Assembly (NCBI RefSeq): GCF_900110295.1
Contig: NZ_FODF01000004.1
Location: 62,001 to 126,000, forward strand
Source of the DNA: Peptostreptococcus russellii
GTDB taxonomy: Bacteria; Bacillota; Clostridia; Peptostreptococcales; Peptostreptococcaceae
Reading direction: 5' to 3'
Length of the DNA stretch: 64,000 nucleotides
Under the pieces are notes generated by a model, which was given only the letters and a program-made list of their open reading frames with translations, was not told where the DNA came from and ran no database searches. The number at the start of each line of letters is the position of its first letter. Position 1 is the stretch's first letter. Below, one piece after another: positions 37,028 to 45,091 of the stretch. Made by a program: the position numbers and the translations under genes.

Positions 37028-37041
37028 GTAAACCGGTTACA
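37028..37041. promoter_or_regulatory. LacI-type operator-like site 4
   Basis: GTAAACCGGTTACA, identical to site 3 and 97 bases from it. The same four-base stretch TTTA/TTAG precedes both copies. The rest of the 36693-37321 region is AT-rich with no gene. Confidence 0.6.
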
Positions 37042-37321
37042 GTTATTCTATAAACCACTAATTAAAGTAATCAACTACAGCCGAATAGCAACTCATAATT
37101 AATTAATTAATTAATAAACACAACTTTATATTAAACCATCCATTACATATTTGTCAATATTTTTTAACAATATTTTTTTATTTTTTTGCTTGTTTTTTAG
37201 AAAAATCGAATAATTTAATTGCTTTTTAAGTATTCATTTGCTTGGATTTGGACTATGAAACGTATTCCTTTTTGATTTTGTGTTTTTTTCAGATTTATAT
37301 TTTTTGTCAAAAAATTCAACA

Positions 37322-37350
37322 TTGACATTTTTATATCGATAATATATGAT
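37322..37350 (+). promoter_or_regulatory. Sigma-A promoter of the Na+/solute symporter gene
   Basis: TTGACA (37322-37327), a 17-base spacer and TATGAT (37345-37350). Transcription from here gives a leader of about 95 bases before the symporter ATG. Confidence 0.8.
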
Positions 37351-37450
37351 TGTCTTATGTTTAAAAAGTATCATTATTTTCTAGTTTTTATAATTTAAAC
37401 TATATTTTTTAAATTAATAATTTATTATGTATTCTATTAGGAGGTTTTAT

Positions 37451-39052
37451 ATGAGTGCTTTCTCAATTATTTCTTTTTTTGCTATTGTAATATCAATAGC
37501 AATATATGCTTATAATAAAAGCAAAAAAATCGATTGTTCGGATGAAGAAGGGTATTTTCTTGGTGGACATAGCTTAAGTGGATTTGCCATTGCATTTACA
37601 ATTATTATGACTAATTTATCTACCGAACAAATCGTCGGTCAAAACGGTCAATCGTTCCGAGTTGGAATGGAAGTAATGGCATGGGAAGTTACAGCTGCAA
37701 TAACTCTTGTAATTCTTGCAATAGTTTTCCTTCCTAGATATTTCAAATACGGTATAAATACTATTTCAGATTTCATAGAAGTTAAATATGACACAACTAC
37801 AAAAAGAATTGTATCTATTTTATTTATTTTTACATATATTACTTCTTTTCTTCCAGTAGTACTTTATTCAGGATCTCTTGTTTTCAACAAGATATTCAAA
37901 GTTAATGAAATCCTTGGTATTACTAATATACAGGCAATAATACTTATTTCCTTTTGCATAGGTTTCTTCGGAATAATCTATTTATTTATAGGTGGTCTTA
38001 GTCTGGGAGCATATAGTGATTCTATTTATGGAATTGGACTTATTATAGGTGGTCTATCGATACCAATTATTGGATTGACTATCTTAGGACATGGAAATTT
38101 CTTATCTGGTATAAAATATATAGCAGTACACAGCCCAGAAAAATTGAATTCAATTGGAGCTATAAACTCAAATATAGTGCCTTGGCCAACTTTATTTTTT
38201 GGAATGTTTTTTAATAATTTATTTTTTTGGTGTACAAATCAGATGATTATACAAAAGGCTTTAGCTGGTAAAAATCTAAAGGAAGCTCAAAAAGGCGCTT
38301 TATTAGTCGGATTCTTCAAAATATTCGGAGCATTATTCCTTGTTTTACCTGGAATAATAGCATACAATCTTTTTGGAAATACTATACAAAACCCAGATGA
38401 TGCCTACCCTACACTTTTAGTTCATATATTACCTACTTGGGCATATGGAATATTTGGAGCTATAATATTTGGAGCAATATTAAGTTCTTTTGTAGGTTCC
38501 CTAAATAGTACGGCAACTTTATTTACACTTGATCTGTACAAGCCTATTTGGGGTAAAAACAAATCTTCAAAACAAATTGCAAGATTGGGTAAAAAGGTTA
38601 CAGTTTTAATAGGTATTCTTGCTACACTAATAGCTCCTGCTATATCTTTATTTCCCCAAGGACTTTATCAAGTGGTTCAAGAATTTAATGGACTATATAA
38701 TATGCCTCTTCTTGTACTTATATTATGTGGATTTTTTTGCAAAAAACTTTCATCAAAGGGTGCAAAATATGTTTTCTTGATACATATTTTGCTTTATGGT
38801 GTTTCTAAGATTTTAGTTCCAAATATAAACTTCCTTTATATTTTAAGTGTTCTTTTCTTTTTAGATTTATTTATTTTGCTTTTGTTTAATAAAATTTCAT
38901 GTACTAATTGCAATAATAAATTCAAAGAAAAAAATACTGCTTTGGATCTTACTCCTTGGAAACATAGATATAGTATAGGACTTCTAGTAGTGATTACTGT
39001 TATAGCTACGTATTTACTTTTTTCTCCCATTGGTATTTCGGCTATGATTTAA
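37451..39052 (+). CDS. Sodium:solute symporter (SSS family)
   Basis: A 533-residue membrane carrier of the SGLT-type solute:sodium symporter family, with about thirteen helices. Family features include EGYFLGGHSLSGFAIAFTIIMTNLSTEQIVGQNG early on, the aromatic TYITSFLPVVLYSG helix, GGLSLGAYSD, and GAILSSFVGSLNSTATLFTLDLY in the later core. SGLT-like members carry sugars and inositols, and the divergent inositol operon suggests a polyol. The ATG at 37451 follows AGGAGG; the upstream in-frame ATG eight codons earlier includes that ribosome site and is rejected. The C-terminal cytoplasmic segment has two Cys in CTNCNN. Confidence 0.9.
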   Translation: MSAFSIISFFAIVISIAIYAYNKSKKIDCSDEEGYFLGGHSLSGFAIAFTIIMTNLSTEQIVGQNGQSFRVGMEVMAWEVTAAITLVILAIVFLPRYFKYGINTISDFIEVKYDTTTKRIVSILFIFTYITSFLPVVLYSGSLVFNKIFKVNEILGITNIQAIILISFCIGFFGIIYLFIGGLSLGAYSDSIYGIGLIIGGLSIPIIGLTILGHGNFLSGIKYIAVHSPEKLNSIGAINSNIVPWPTLFFGMFFNNLFFWCTNQMIIQKALAGKNLKEAQKGALLVGFFKIFGALFLVLPGIIAYNLFGNTIQNPDDAYPTLLVHILPTWAYGIFGAIIFGAILSSFVGSLNSTATLFTLDLYKPIWGKNKSSKQIARLGKKVTVLIGILATLIAPAISLFPQGLYQVVQEFNGLYNMPLLVLILCGFFCKKLSSKGAKYVFLIHILLYGVSKILVPNINFLYILSVLFFLDLFILLLFNKISCTNCNNKFKEKNTALDLTPWKHRYSIGLLVVITVIATYLLFSPIGISAMI

Positions 39053-39062
39053 TTCTATAAAA

Positions 39063-39104
39063 ATAAAAGACCTTTTTAAATATAATTTAAAAGGTCTTTT
39101 ATTT
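39063..39104 (+). terminator. Terminator of the symporter gene
   Basis: ATAAAAGACCTTTTTAAA pairs with TTTAAAAGGTCTTTTAT, followed by TTTTCTT. It begins 11 bases after the stop codon. Confidence 0.88.
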
Positions 39105-39278
39105 TTCTTAATTTTCTATATATTAATTCTTTTCTATAATTCTAATTCATATTTTTTTGTACTTAAATTTCTTACTTCATTTTCACGAACATTTACACTT
39201 TCCATTATAAACTACTACTAAAGTAATCACTGGATTTTTAATTTTATTACTAATCATTTAAAATCTTTCTATTTATTA

Positions 39279-41000
39279 TTAGTAAACAAATTCTTCTGCC
39301 ATTTTTGACTTTTCATTTAGGTTTTTGTAAGTGTTAGATTTTTCTAGTAGTTCGCTATGACTTCCTGTGCTTTCAAGATATCCATTTTCTAAAACAACTA
39401 TATTGTTAACATTTTCTATAGATTTTAATCTATGAGATATTATTATTACAGTTTTGTTTTCAATAAGCTTATTTAAACTCTCCTGTATTTTCATTTCATT
39501 TTCGACATCTAAACTTGCTGATATCTCATCTAAAATAAGTATAGGAGAATCCTTTAGAAAGGCTCTTGCAATAGACAATCTCTGTCTTTCTCCTCCAGAA
39601 AGTTCCGCTCCATTTTCACCTATGCGCGTTTCAAAGCCTTTTGGTTGTTTTTCAATAAACTCCATACAATTAGCTAATTCTGCTGCTTTTTTTACTTCTT
39701 TATCGCTTGCAGTAACCTTTCCTATTCTTATATTTTCTAAAATAGATGTATTAAATAAAGTAACATCTTGAAAAACAATAGATATCTTGTCAAATAGGGA
39801 TTCAATATCTATTTCCTTAATATCCTTACCATCGATCAATATTTCCCCGCTATTGTAATCATACAGTCTTGAAATAAGTTTCAATAAGGTAGTTTTTCCA
39901 CAGCCAGAAGGTCCTACTAGAGCCGTAACTTCTCCTTGCTTTGCTGTAAACGATATATCTTTCAAAATTTTTCTATCCCCTTCATATGAAAATCCAACAT
40001 TTTTTAAGACTATATCAAATTTATTTAATCTAGTTTTTTTACCACTTTGTAGTTCTTCTTCATTAATTTCTCTTATTTTTGCAATTCTTGGAGAGATATA
40101 CGCTATTTCCATTATACTTTCATTAGAAACATCCACCATCTCCTTTAATTTTATTGCTGCCAATATATATCCTATCAAATAAAGAATATTAATCTCATTT
40201 GTAAACAATAGCTTTGTACCTACTATCATCACAATCCCTAAACTAACAAAAGAAAATAAAGATGAAGTTCCTATGGCTCTAAAAGATATCAGTTCTGCTT
40301 TAAGCTGCTTCTTCTCACTATAATCCACTTGCTTATATAGATCTTTTTTTATTCCATTAGCTAAGTTAAATCCTCTTATTTCCTTATGCATCTCTATTGC
40401 TTCTTGGAACTTTTCACTATTATCTCTTAAAACTTTATGATACTCAGTATTTTCAACTTTATTACTTTTTTTAGATAAAGAAATAATAACAAATCTCAGT
40501 ACATTAGGTAATATAACGGCTATTCCCAATTTATAATTACCAAGCATCAGCATAATAGCTAAAACTGGTAAAAAGAAATATAGCCCATAAACTTTTGGTA
40601 TTGAGTGACTCATCGCATGTTCTATAGCTTCCACGTCAGACATAATAGATTGAGCTAAATCAGATAAGTTATGTTTAGAAAAATAACTCAACGGCAATTC
40701 TTTTAATTTTTTTGCTATATTAATTCTTAGATTTGCACTTTCTTTATAAGTAGAATTGTACAATTTTTCATATTCATTCCAAAGTGCCATATACAAAATA
40801 ATGATTATTAGCAAGGAAAAAAGGAAGTAACTCCACTTGTTATGTTCATTTCCTAGAATAAGTTCATCTCCCAACATCATCAGTAGCATTACAGGAAGCA
40901 TACTAATAACGTAAACTAAAAAACTTGAAAATGCTGCTTTTACTATACCTTCAGCTCCAGAGTCTGTAACTTGAAATTTATTCTTAAAGCATTCCTTCAT
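39279..41000 (-). CDS. ABC transporter, fused permease-ATPase half (second of pair)
   Basis: A 573-residue half transporter with six helices in residues 1-300 and a nucleotide-binding domain after about 330. Walker A is GPSGCGKTT, the signature LSGGERQRLS, Walker B ILILDEIS, and the H-loop in IIISHR. It overlaps the partner gene by 17 bases, so they surely form a heterodimer. Type IV exporter-fold pairs such as YbtP/YbtQ and IrtA/IrtB import metal-siderophores, while others export drugs. A Fur-like box in the shared promoter favours iron or siderophore uptake, but this is inference. Confidence 0.87.
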   Translation of the reverse strand: MKECFKNKFQVTDSGAEGIVKAAFSSFLVYVISMLPVMLLMMLGDELILGNEHNKWSYFLFSLLIIIILYMALWNEYEKLYNSTYKESANLRINIAKKLKELPLSYFSKHNLSDLAQSIMSDVEAIEHAMSHSIPKVYGLYFFLPVLAIMLMLGNYKLGIAVILPNVLRFVIISLSKKSNKVENTEYHKVLRDNSEKFQEAIEMHKEIRGFNLANGIKKDLYKQVDYSEKKQLKAELISFRAIGTSSLFSFVSLGIVMIVGTKLLFTNEINILYLIGYILAAIKLKEMVDVSNESIMEIAYISPRIAKIREINEEELQSGKKTRLNKFDIVLKNVGFSYEGDRKILKDISFTAKQGEVTALVGPSGCGKTTLLKLISRLYDYNSGEILIDGKDIKEIDIESLFDKISIVFQDVTLFNTSILENIRIGKVTASDKEVKKAAELANCMEFIEKQPKGFETRIGENGAELSGGERQRLSIARAFLKDSPILILDEISASLDVENEMKIQESLNKLIENKTVIIISHRLKSIENVNNIVVLENGYLESTGSHSELLEKSNTYKNLNEKSKMAEEFVY

Positions 41001-42741
41001 CTTTCACCCTCCAATCATTTGTCTTGTTATATAAATCTAAAATTCTCTTGTATTCACTATTGTATTTTATCAATTCTTTATGGTTTGCTTTTTCTACAAC
41101 TTTTCCATTTTTAAGAACTATTATTTCATCAACATTTTTAATACTAGATAATCTATGTGCAATCATGACAACAGTTTTCTTTCTCATTAACTCTTTAAAA
41201 GATTCCTGTAACTTATATTCATTATCAGCATCTATTGCTGCTGAAGCCTCATCCATTATAAGAATAGGAGCATCTTTCAAAATAGCTCTTGCAATTGCTA
41301 TTCTCTGTTTCTCACCACCAGATAAGTGTACTCCCTTTTCTCCTATTAAAGTCTTTTCTCTTTGAGGAAGTTTTTCTAAAATATCATTGCAACCTGCTAA
41401 TTTAAGTGCTTTCATTACATCACCTTTTTTAGCATTTTTCTTGGCTATAGCAACATTATCATAAATAGATATTTTGAATAATTTAGGATCTTGAAATACA
41501 AAAGATATTGAATCTGTTATAGCATCTTCAGTATAGGAACTGATTGACTTATCACCTATTTTTATTTTTCCATTATCTACCTTATAGAATCCACTTAAAA
41601 GCTTTGCAATTGTGGATTTTCCAGAACCAGATTCTCCCACTAAAGCGTATGACTTTCCCTGCTGAAGATCTAGATTGAAGTTTTCAAGAATATATTTTTC
41701 TCCATATGAAAAGCTTACATTTTCAAAAGAGATATTATAGTTTTTAAACTTTGTATTACTTCCAAACTCCAACTTATCTTTTAACATTTCTTCATATATT
41801 TTTTCTAAATTATCCACTGCATAGCTGGCATTAAAGATATTTTGACTAGCATACATTATTCTCATAATAGTTACATATATTATACCTATTAAGAAAAAAT
41901 ACATTATTATCTCTATCATAAAATACTGTTTATCTGAAATTTTCGATAAATAAAAAGATATCGGCAAGATTATAATAGAAATTGCTCCTAAAAAAATCCA
42001 TTGATATGTAACATATGGAAATTTACAACTTTTTGAATAAGCATATGCATTTTTTGAATAATCATAAATTGCATCATACAAAGCTTTAAATGAATTTATA
42101 TCTGCCTTAAAAATTTTAACTACCTGTATACCTCTTACATACTCAACTGTTTCTCCACTTAGTCTTTTCAGTGCATCTTGATATACCTGCATAAAAGATG
42201 TTTCTCCACCCATCATTCTCATTATAAAGATACTTGCTACTAAAATTGTCGCAATTAGCAAAATACCTACTCTAAAACTAACCAAAAAAGCTAATATAAG
42301 AACTAAAATCGGAGTAAGAAATGCTTGTCCCAAGTCTGGAATCATATGAGCAATAGCCTGATGAGTCATTGATGCATTATCATCTATAGTTTTTCTAATT
42401 ACTCCCGATTCATTAATATCAAAAAATTTAAAACTTGCATTTGTAATACCATCTATACCTCTCTTTTTTAGATTTGTTTCTATTCTAAATCCTAGTTTAT
42501 GAGAAAATAGACCTGAAAAAATATATAGTATTCCCCCAAGTGTCAAACAAATCATAGAAATAAAAGCGTACTCTTTAGCCATTACAAAGTCTTTTGATAA
42601 GATTAACAACTTCAAAATATTATATATATAATAATATCCTATACAAGTTGCTATTACTGAAATAAAAGAAAACAAAACTGCAAGAATTCCATTATTTTTT
42701 TCTGTTGAAACATACTTAAATAACTTTCTATATACTTTCAT
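40984..42741 (-). CDS. ABC transporter, fused permease-ATPase half (first of pair)
   Basis: A 585-residue half transporter with six predicted helices (roughly 18-40, 55-75, 138-180, 245-295) and a C-terminal ATPase: Walker A GESGSGKST, signature LSGGEKQRIA, Walker B ILIMDEAS, and H-loop MIAHRLS. The intracellular loop with IRKTIDDNASMTHQAIAHMIPD resembles YbtP/IrtA-like iron-linked importers of the exporter fold. It is the first gene after the Fur-like promoter, behind GGGGGAGG, and overlaps the next gene. A TetR gene lies upstream on the same strand. Confidence 0.87.
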   Translation of the reverse strand: MKVYRKLFKYVSTEKNNGILAVLFSFISVIATCIGYYYIYNILKLLILSKDFVMAKEYAFISMICLTLGGILYIFSGLFSHKLGFRIETNLKKRGIDGITNASFKFFDINESGVIRKTIDDNASMTHQAIAHMIPDLGQAFLTPILVLILAFLVSFRVGILLIATILVASIFIMRMMGGETSFMQVYQDALKRLSGETVEYVRGIQVVKIFKADINSFKALYDAIYDYSKNAYAYSKSCKFPYVTYQWIFLGAISIIILPISFYLSKISDKQYFMIEIIMYFFLIGIIYVTIMRIMYASQNIFNASYAVDNLEKIYEEMLKDKLEFGSNTKFKNYNISFENVSFSYGEKYILENFNLDLQQGKSYALVGESGSGKSTIAKLLSGFYKVDNGKIKIGDKSISSYTEDAITDSISFVFQDPKLFKISIYDNVAIAKKNAKKGDVMKALKLAGCNDILEKLPQREKTLIGEKGVHLSGGEKQRIAIARAILKDAPILIMDEASAAIDADNEYKLQESFKELMRKKTVVMIAHRLSSIKNVDEIIVLKNGKVVEKANHKELIKYNSEYKRILDLYNKTNDWRVKDEGML

Positions 42742-42763
42742 AAAAACCTCCCCCTTGTTTTTT

Positions 42764-42792
42764 AATATAGATATTCATTCTCATTAATACAA
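42764..42792 (-). promoter_or_regulatory. Promoter of the ABC pair with embedded Fur-box-like sequence
   Basis: On the minus strand TTGTAT (42787-42792), a 17-base spacer and TATATT (42764-42769) form a promoter. The spacer and first -10 base hold TGAGAATGAATATCT (42769-42783), matching the 15-base Fur consensus TGATAATGATTATCA at 12 positions. A repressor bound there would block RNA polymerase. Confidence 0.6.
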
Positions 42793-42807
42793 TAAAAAAA
42801 TCCCCCC

Positions 42808-43383
42808 TTAACTCAAAATAGTTTTTAACATTTCAATTAACATATCTTTATTATCAAGAAAACTTTTTCTTGCACCTAATACTTCTGCACCTATAATTAA
42901 TGAATTCATAAAATATGTTAAAAAATCATATAGTTCCTCAACCTCAAAAGAATTTGGCAAATCACCCATTTCCTTTCTAAATTCGTCTCTTGCTTCAATT
43001 TTCAACTCTTCAAACAATGACTCTAACTTAGAATCTCTTCTCTTAGCTAAAAGAAATTGAACATAAATATCCATATAAGGATTATTATCTATTATCTTTT
43101 CAAATATCTTTTCCGCTAAAAAATCAACACTATCTTTTTCAAAATTATCAATAGTAGATCTTACAATATCCATGCGATACTGAATTCCAAACTCCATTAG
43201 ATCATGTAAAATTTCAGAAGTACTTTTATAGTAATAATACACTCCTCCCTTGGAAAGTGTTGTTTCACCGATGATATCCTCCATTGTAGTATTTACATAT
43301 CCCTTTTTCTTAAAAACTTTCATTCCAGCCTTGAGTATTTCTTCTTTTCTTTCTCCTTGACTTAGTCTAGCACGCGCACACAT
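42808..43383 (-). CDS. TetR/AcrR family regulator
   Basis: A 191-residue TetR protein. The helix-turn-helix lies at about residues 12-58 (GMKVFKKKGYVNTTMEDIIGETTLSKGGVYYYYKS). The C-terminal ligand domain is not assignable. The gene lies 67 bases upstream of the ABC pair and has AAGGAGGTG before the ATG. Its promoter has a palindrome at the start site, so autorepression is likely. It may sense a transport substrate, with the ABC genes additionally under iron control. Confidence 0.88.
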   Translation of the reverse strand: MCARARLSQGERKEEILKAGMKVFKKKGYVNTTMEDIIGETTLSKGGVYYYYKSTSEILHDLMEFGIQYRMDIVRSTIDNFEKDSVDFLAEKIFEKIIDNNPYMDIYVQFLLAKRRDSKLESLFEELKIEARDEFRKEMGDLPNSFEVEELYDFLTYFMNSLIIGAEVLGARKSFLDNKDMLIEMLKTILS

Positions 43384-43400
43384 AGTACACCTCCTTCTTT

Positions 43401-43454
43401 ACTGACGATATCGTCGGTTAATTTCATTATATAGCATCTTTAAAATAAGGTCAA
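43401..43454 (-). promoter_or_regulatory. Promoter and palindromic operator of the TetR gene
   Basis: On the minus strand TTGACC (43449-43454), a 17-base spacer and TATAAT (43426-43431). An 18-base near-perfect palindrome ACCGACGATATCGTCAGT (43401-43418) begins at about +1. The inner GACGATATCGTC is perfect. Confidence 0.82.
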
Positions 43455-43574
43455 TATTATCTTTATTATATTTTCTTTTCAAACTTTTTTAAAACCTTTT
43501 AAACTTATTTGTAACTCTATAATATAAGAAGAAATTTATAATTTTAAAATAGAATAGATTGATAATTTACATAC

Positions 43575-43708
43575 TGAAAAAGGAGAGCATCGCTCTCCTT
43601 TTGTACAGAATAATTTAAGTTATAATTATGTGTAATATTTGTATTTCAACAATCGGGTTTTGATAAATGTACGGACAAGATCGATTCCTACATCAATAAC
43701 TCTTTGTT
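43575..43708 (-). ncRNA. Candidate structured small RNA of about 134 nt
   Basis: The segment is bounded by an outstanding promoter (43715-43743) and an intrinsic terminator (43577-43602) and has no supported protein. The 5' half can fold: CAACAA/TTGTTG close the domain, and ATGTAGGA pairs with TCC-g-TACAT around AATCGATCTTG. The 3' half is a single-stranded AT-rich linker and the terminator. It matches no RNA family I know. Between it and the Rieske gene (43745-43875) there is nothing else recognisable. Confidence 0.55.
43577..43602 (-). terminator. Terminator of the candidate small RNA
   Basis: AAAAGGAGAGC and GCTCTCCTTTT form a perfect stem with a tight loop, followed by T on the minus strand. 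It is also a possible distal terminator for the Rieske gene. Confidence 0.85.
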
Positions 43709-43714
43709 GATTTA

Positions 43715-43743
43715 ATTATATCAAAATGGGCTATTATAATCAA
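43715..43743 (-). promoter_or_regulatory. Near-consensus promoter driving the candidate small RNA
   Basis: Minus strand: TTGATT (43738-43743), a 17-base spacer ending TGA, then TATAAT (43715-43720). The TG gives a perfect extended -10. No protein-coding gene follows it. Confidence 0.8.
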
Positions 43744-43875
43744 TCATAATATCTATTATTATAATAGTTTTTATCTATAACATATCTTTTATTTATAGCT
43801 TAAGTGAATCACTATAAAAATTTAATAATCTATCAGTAATTACATTTTCCTAATATAATTTAGAATATATTTTTA

Positions 43876-44859
43876 TTATTTTTCATTTTCCCCTAAATTA
43901 TTTTTTAAAAACTCCCTATGCTTTCTATACTCTATAATAGGTCTATCTGCTTGTAACAATTTCTCATCCATTTTAAAACTTGTATAGTTAGGTATCTGAG
44001 TTTCAACTACTACCTTGTCCTGTCTTTCAATTTTCTTGTTTGCAAATTTTCCAAACCAAGCGATTAATTTATTTATTCCCTTTGATTTTGTTATCTTATT
44101 ATAAAATCTAATATAAAGTAGTGTATTGTCATCATCTACAGGAACAAAGTATGCCATTATCTTTAAATTTTCATTAACTGTATTTAACCAAGTATTCGGA
44201 AATTTAAACTGAATATTTGTGCTTTTTATCTTGCTTTCACTTGCTTTCAAAGGTTTCTGTCCTTCATCTACTTGATTATTTGCGCTTGTTTGTAAAGTGT
44301 TTTCATCAATCCATATTACTTTTGGTCCATTTACAAGCGTTTTATTTCCCTTACCAATAGTATTGTAATGGACAAATGGAAGGTGGGAAACATCTAGCTG
44401 ATTTTCTATTACCCTTGAATAATGAACTTTCCAATGGTCACATATCTCACTATAAACCATGTTTTCATAATCCATTTCAAAATAGTCTATCTCCTCAGTT
44501 GGTTCTCCTTCACCATTCCAAAAATAGACAATATTATTTTTTTCTTCGGCATAATATTTTTTTAGATTGAATTTGGAAAAATCTTTTTCAGAATTTTTTC
44601 CTTCACTAGGTATATGAACACATTTTCCTGTTTTATCATATTCTATACCGTGAAATGGACAGACTATACAGTCATTTTCTTTTTTCCACCCCTTGCTAAG
44701 CGCTGCACCTCTATGAGCGCATTTATCAGCAAAACAAGATATTTTTCCATCTTTATCACGATAAAGTACATAGTTTTCACCTAATCTTTTTACTCCTAGA
44801 AGCTGTCCGTTTTTTATTTCTGACGAACTAAGTATAGCGTACCATTTGTTTTTTATCAT
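43876..44859 (-). CDS. Rieske 2Fe-2S mononuclear-iron oxygenase-like protein
   Basis: A 327-residue protein laid out like the alpha subunit of Rieske non-haem iron oxygenases, which use O2 and electrons from a reductase to oxidise aromatic or quaternary ammonium substrates. The Rieske motif is complete: C47-A-H49 and C67-P-F-H70. In the catalytic half, N153-x2-D156-x2-H159-x4-H164 supplies the bridging Asp and two His ligands. The C-terminal carboxylate ligand is not placed. The substrate is unknown. No reductase gene is adjacent. Such an O2-using enzyme is unexpected in a fermentative anaerobe. Confidence 0.85.
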   Translation of the reverse strand: MIKNKWYAILSSSEIKNGQLLGVKRLGENYVLYRDKDGKISCFADKCAHRGAALSKGWKKENDCIVCPFHGIEYDKTGKCVHIPSEGKNSEKDFSKFNLKKYYAEEKNNIVYFWNGEGEPTEEIDYFEMDYENMVYSEICDHWKVHYSRVIENQLDVSHLPFVHYNTIGKGNKTLVNGPKVIWIDENTLQTSANNQVDEGQKPLKASESKIKSTNIQFKFPNTWLNTVNENLKIMAYFVPVDDDNTLLYIRFYNKITKSKGINKLIAWFGKFANKKIERQDKVVVETQIPNYTSFKMDEKLLQADRPIIEYRKHREFLKNNLGENEK

Positions 44860-45017
44860 ATAATAATCCTTTCTTTTTACTAAAATCCCCCCTATTATTA
44901 TTCTATCATTTATCAGAGTTTTTTTGTTGCAATTTATACTTTTTCGACATTTAAAATTATTTCACCAATCAAAATAAATACTTCACAGCAAATTTTATCC
45001 CATAACATTTTCAAATA

Positions 45018-45048
45018 AAAAAACAGCATTAATCAATGCTGTTTTTTA
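45018..45048 (-). terminator. Terminator after the flavodiiron gene
   Basis: AAAAAACAGCATT pairs with AATGCTGTTTTTT around a four-base loop. It is symmetric and could act in both directions. It lies 45 bases past the flavodiiron stop. Confidence 0.9.
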
Positions 45049-45091
45049 TATTTATTCTACTAATTTATTAGTCATAGATATTAGTTTATTA

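Noticed and set aside
43650-43708. Short minus-strand reading frame within the candidate small RNA
   Set aside because: It has no start codon or ribosome site, and a stop lies just before it at the promoter. A gene remnant is possible, but the promoter-terminator layout favours an RNA.
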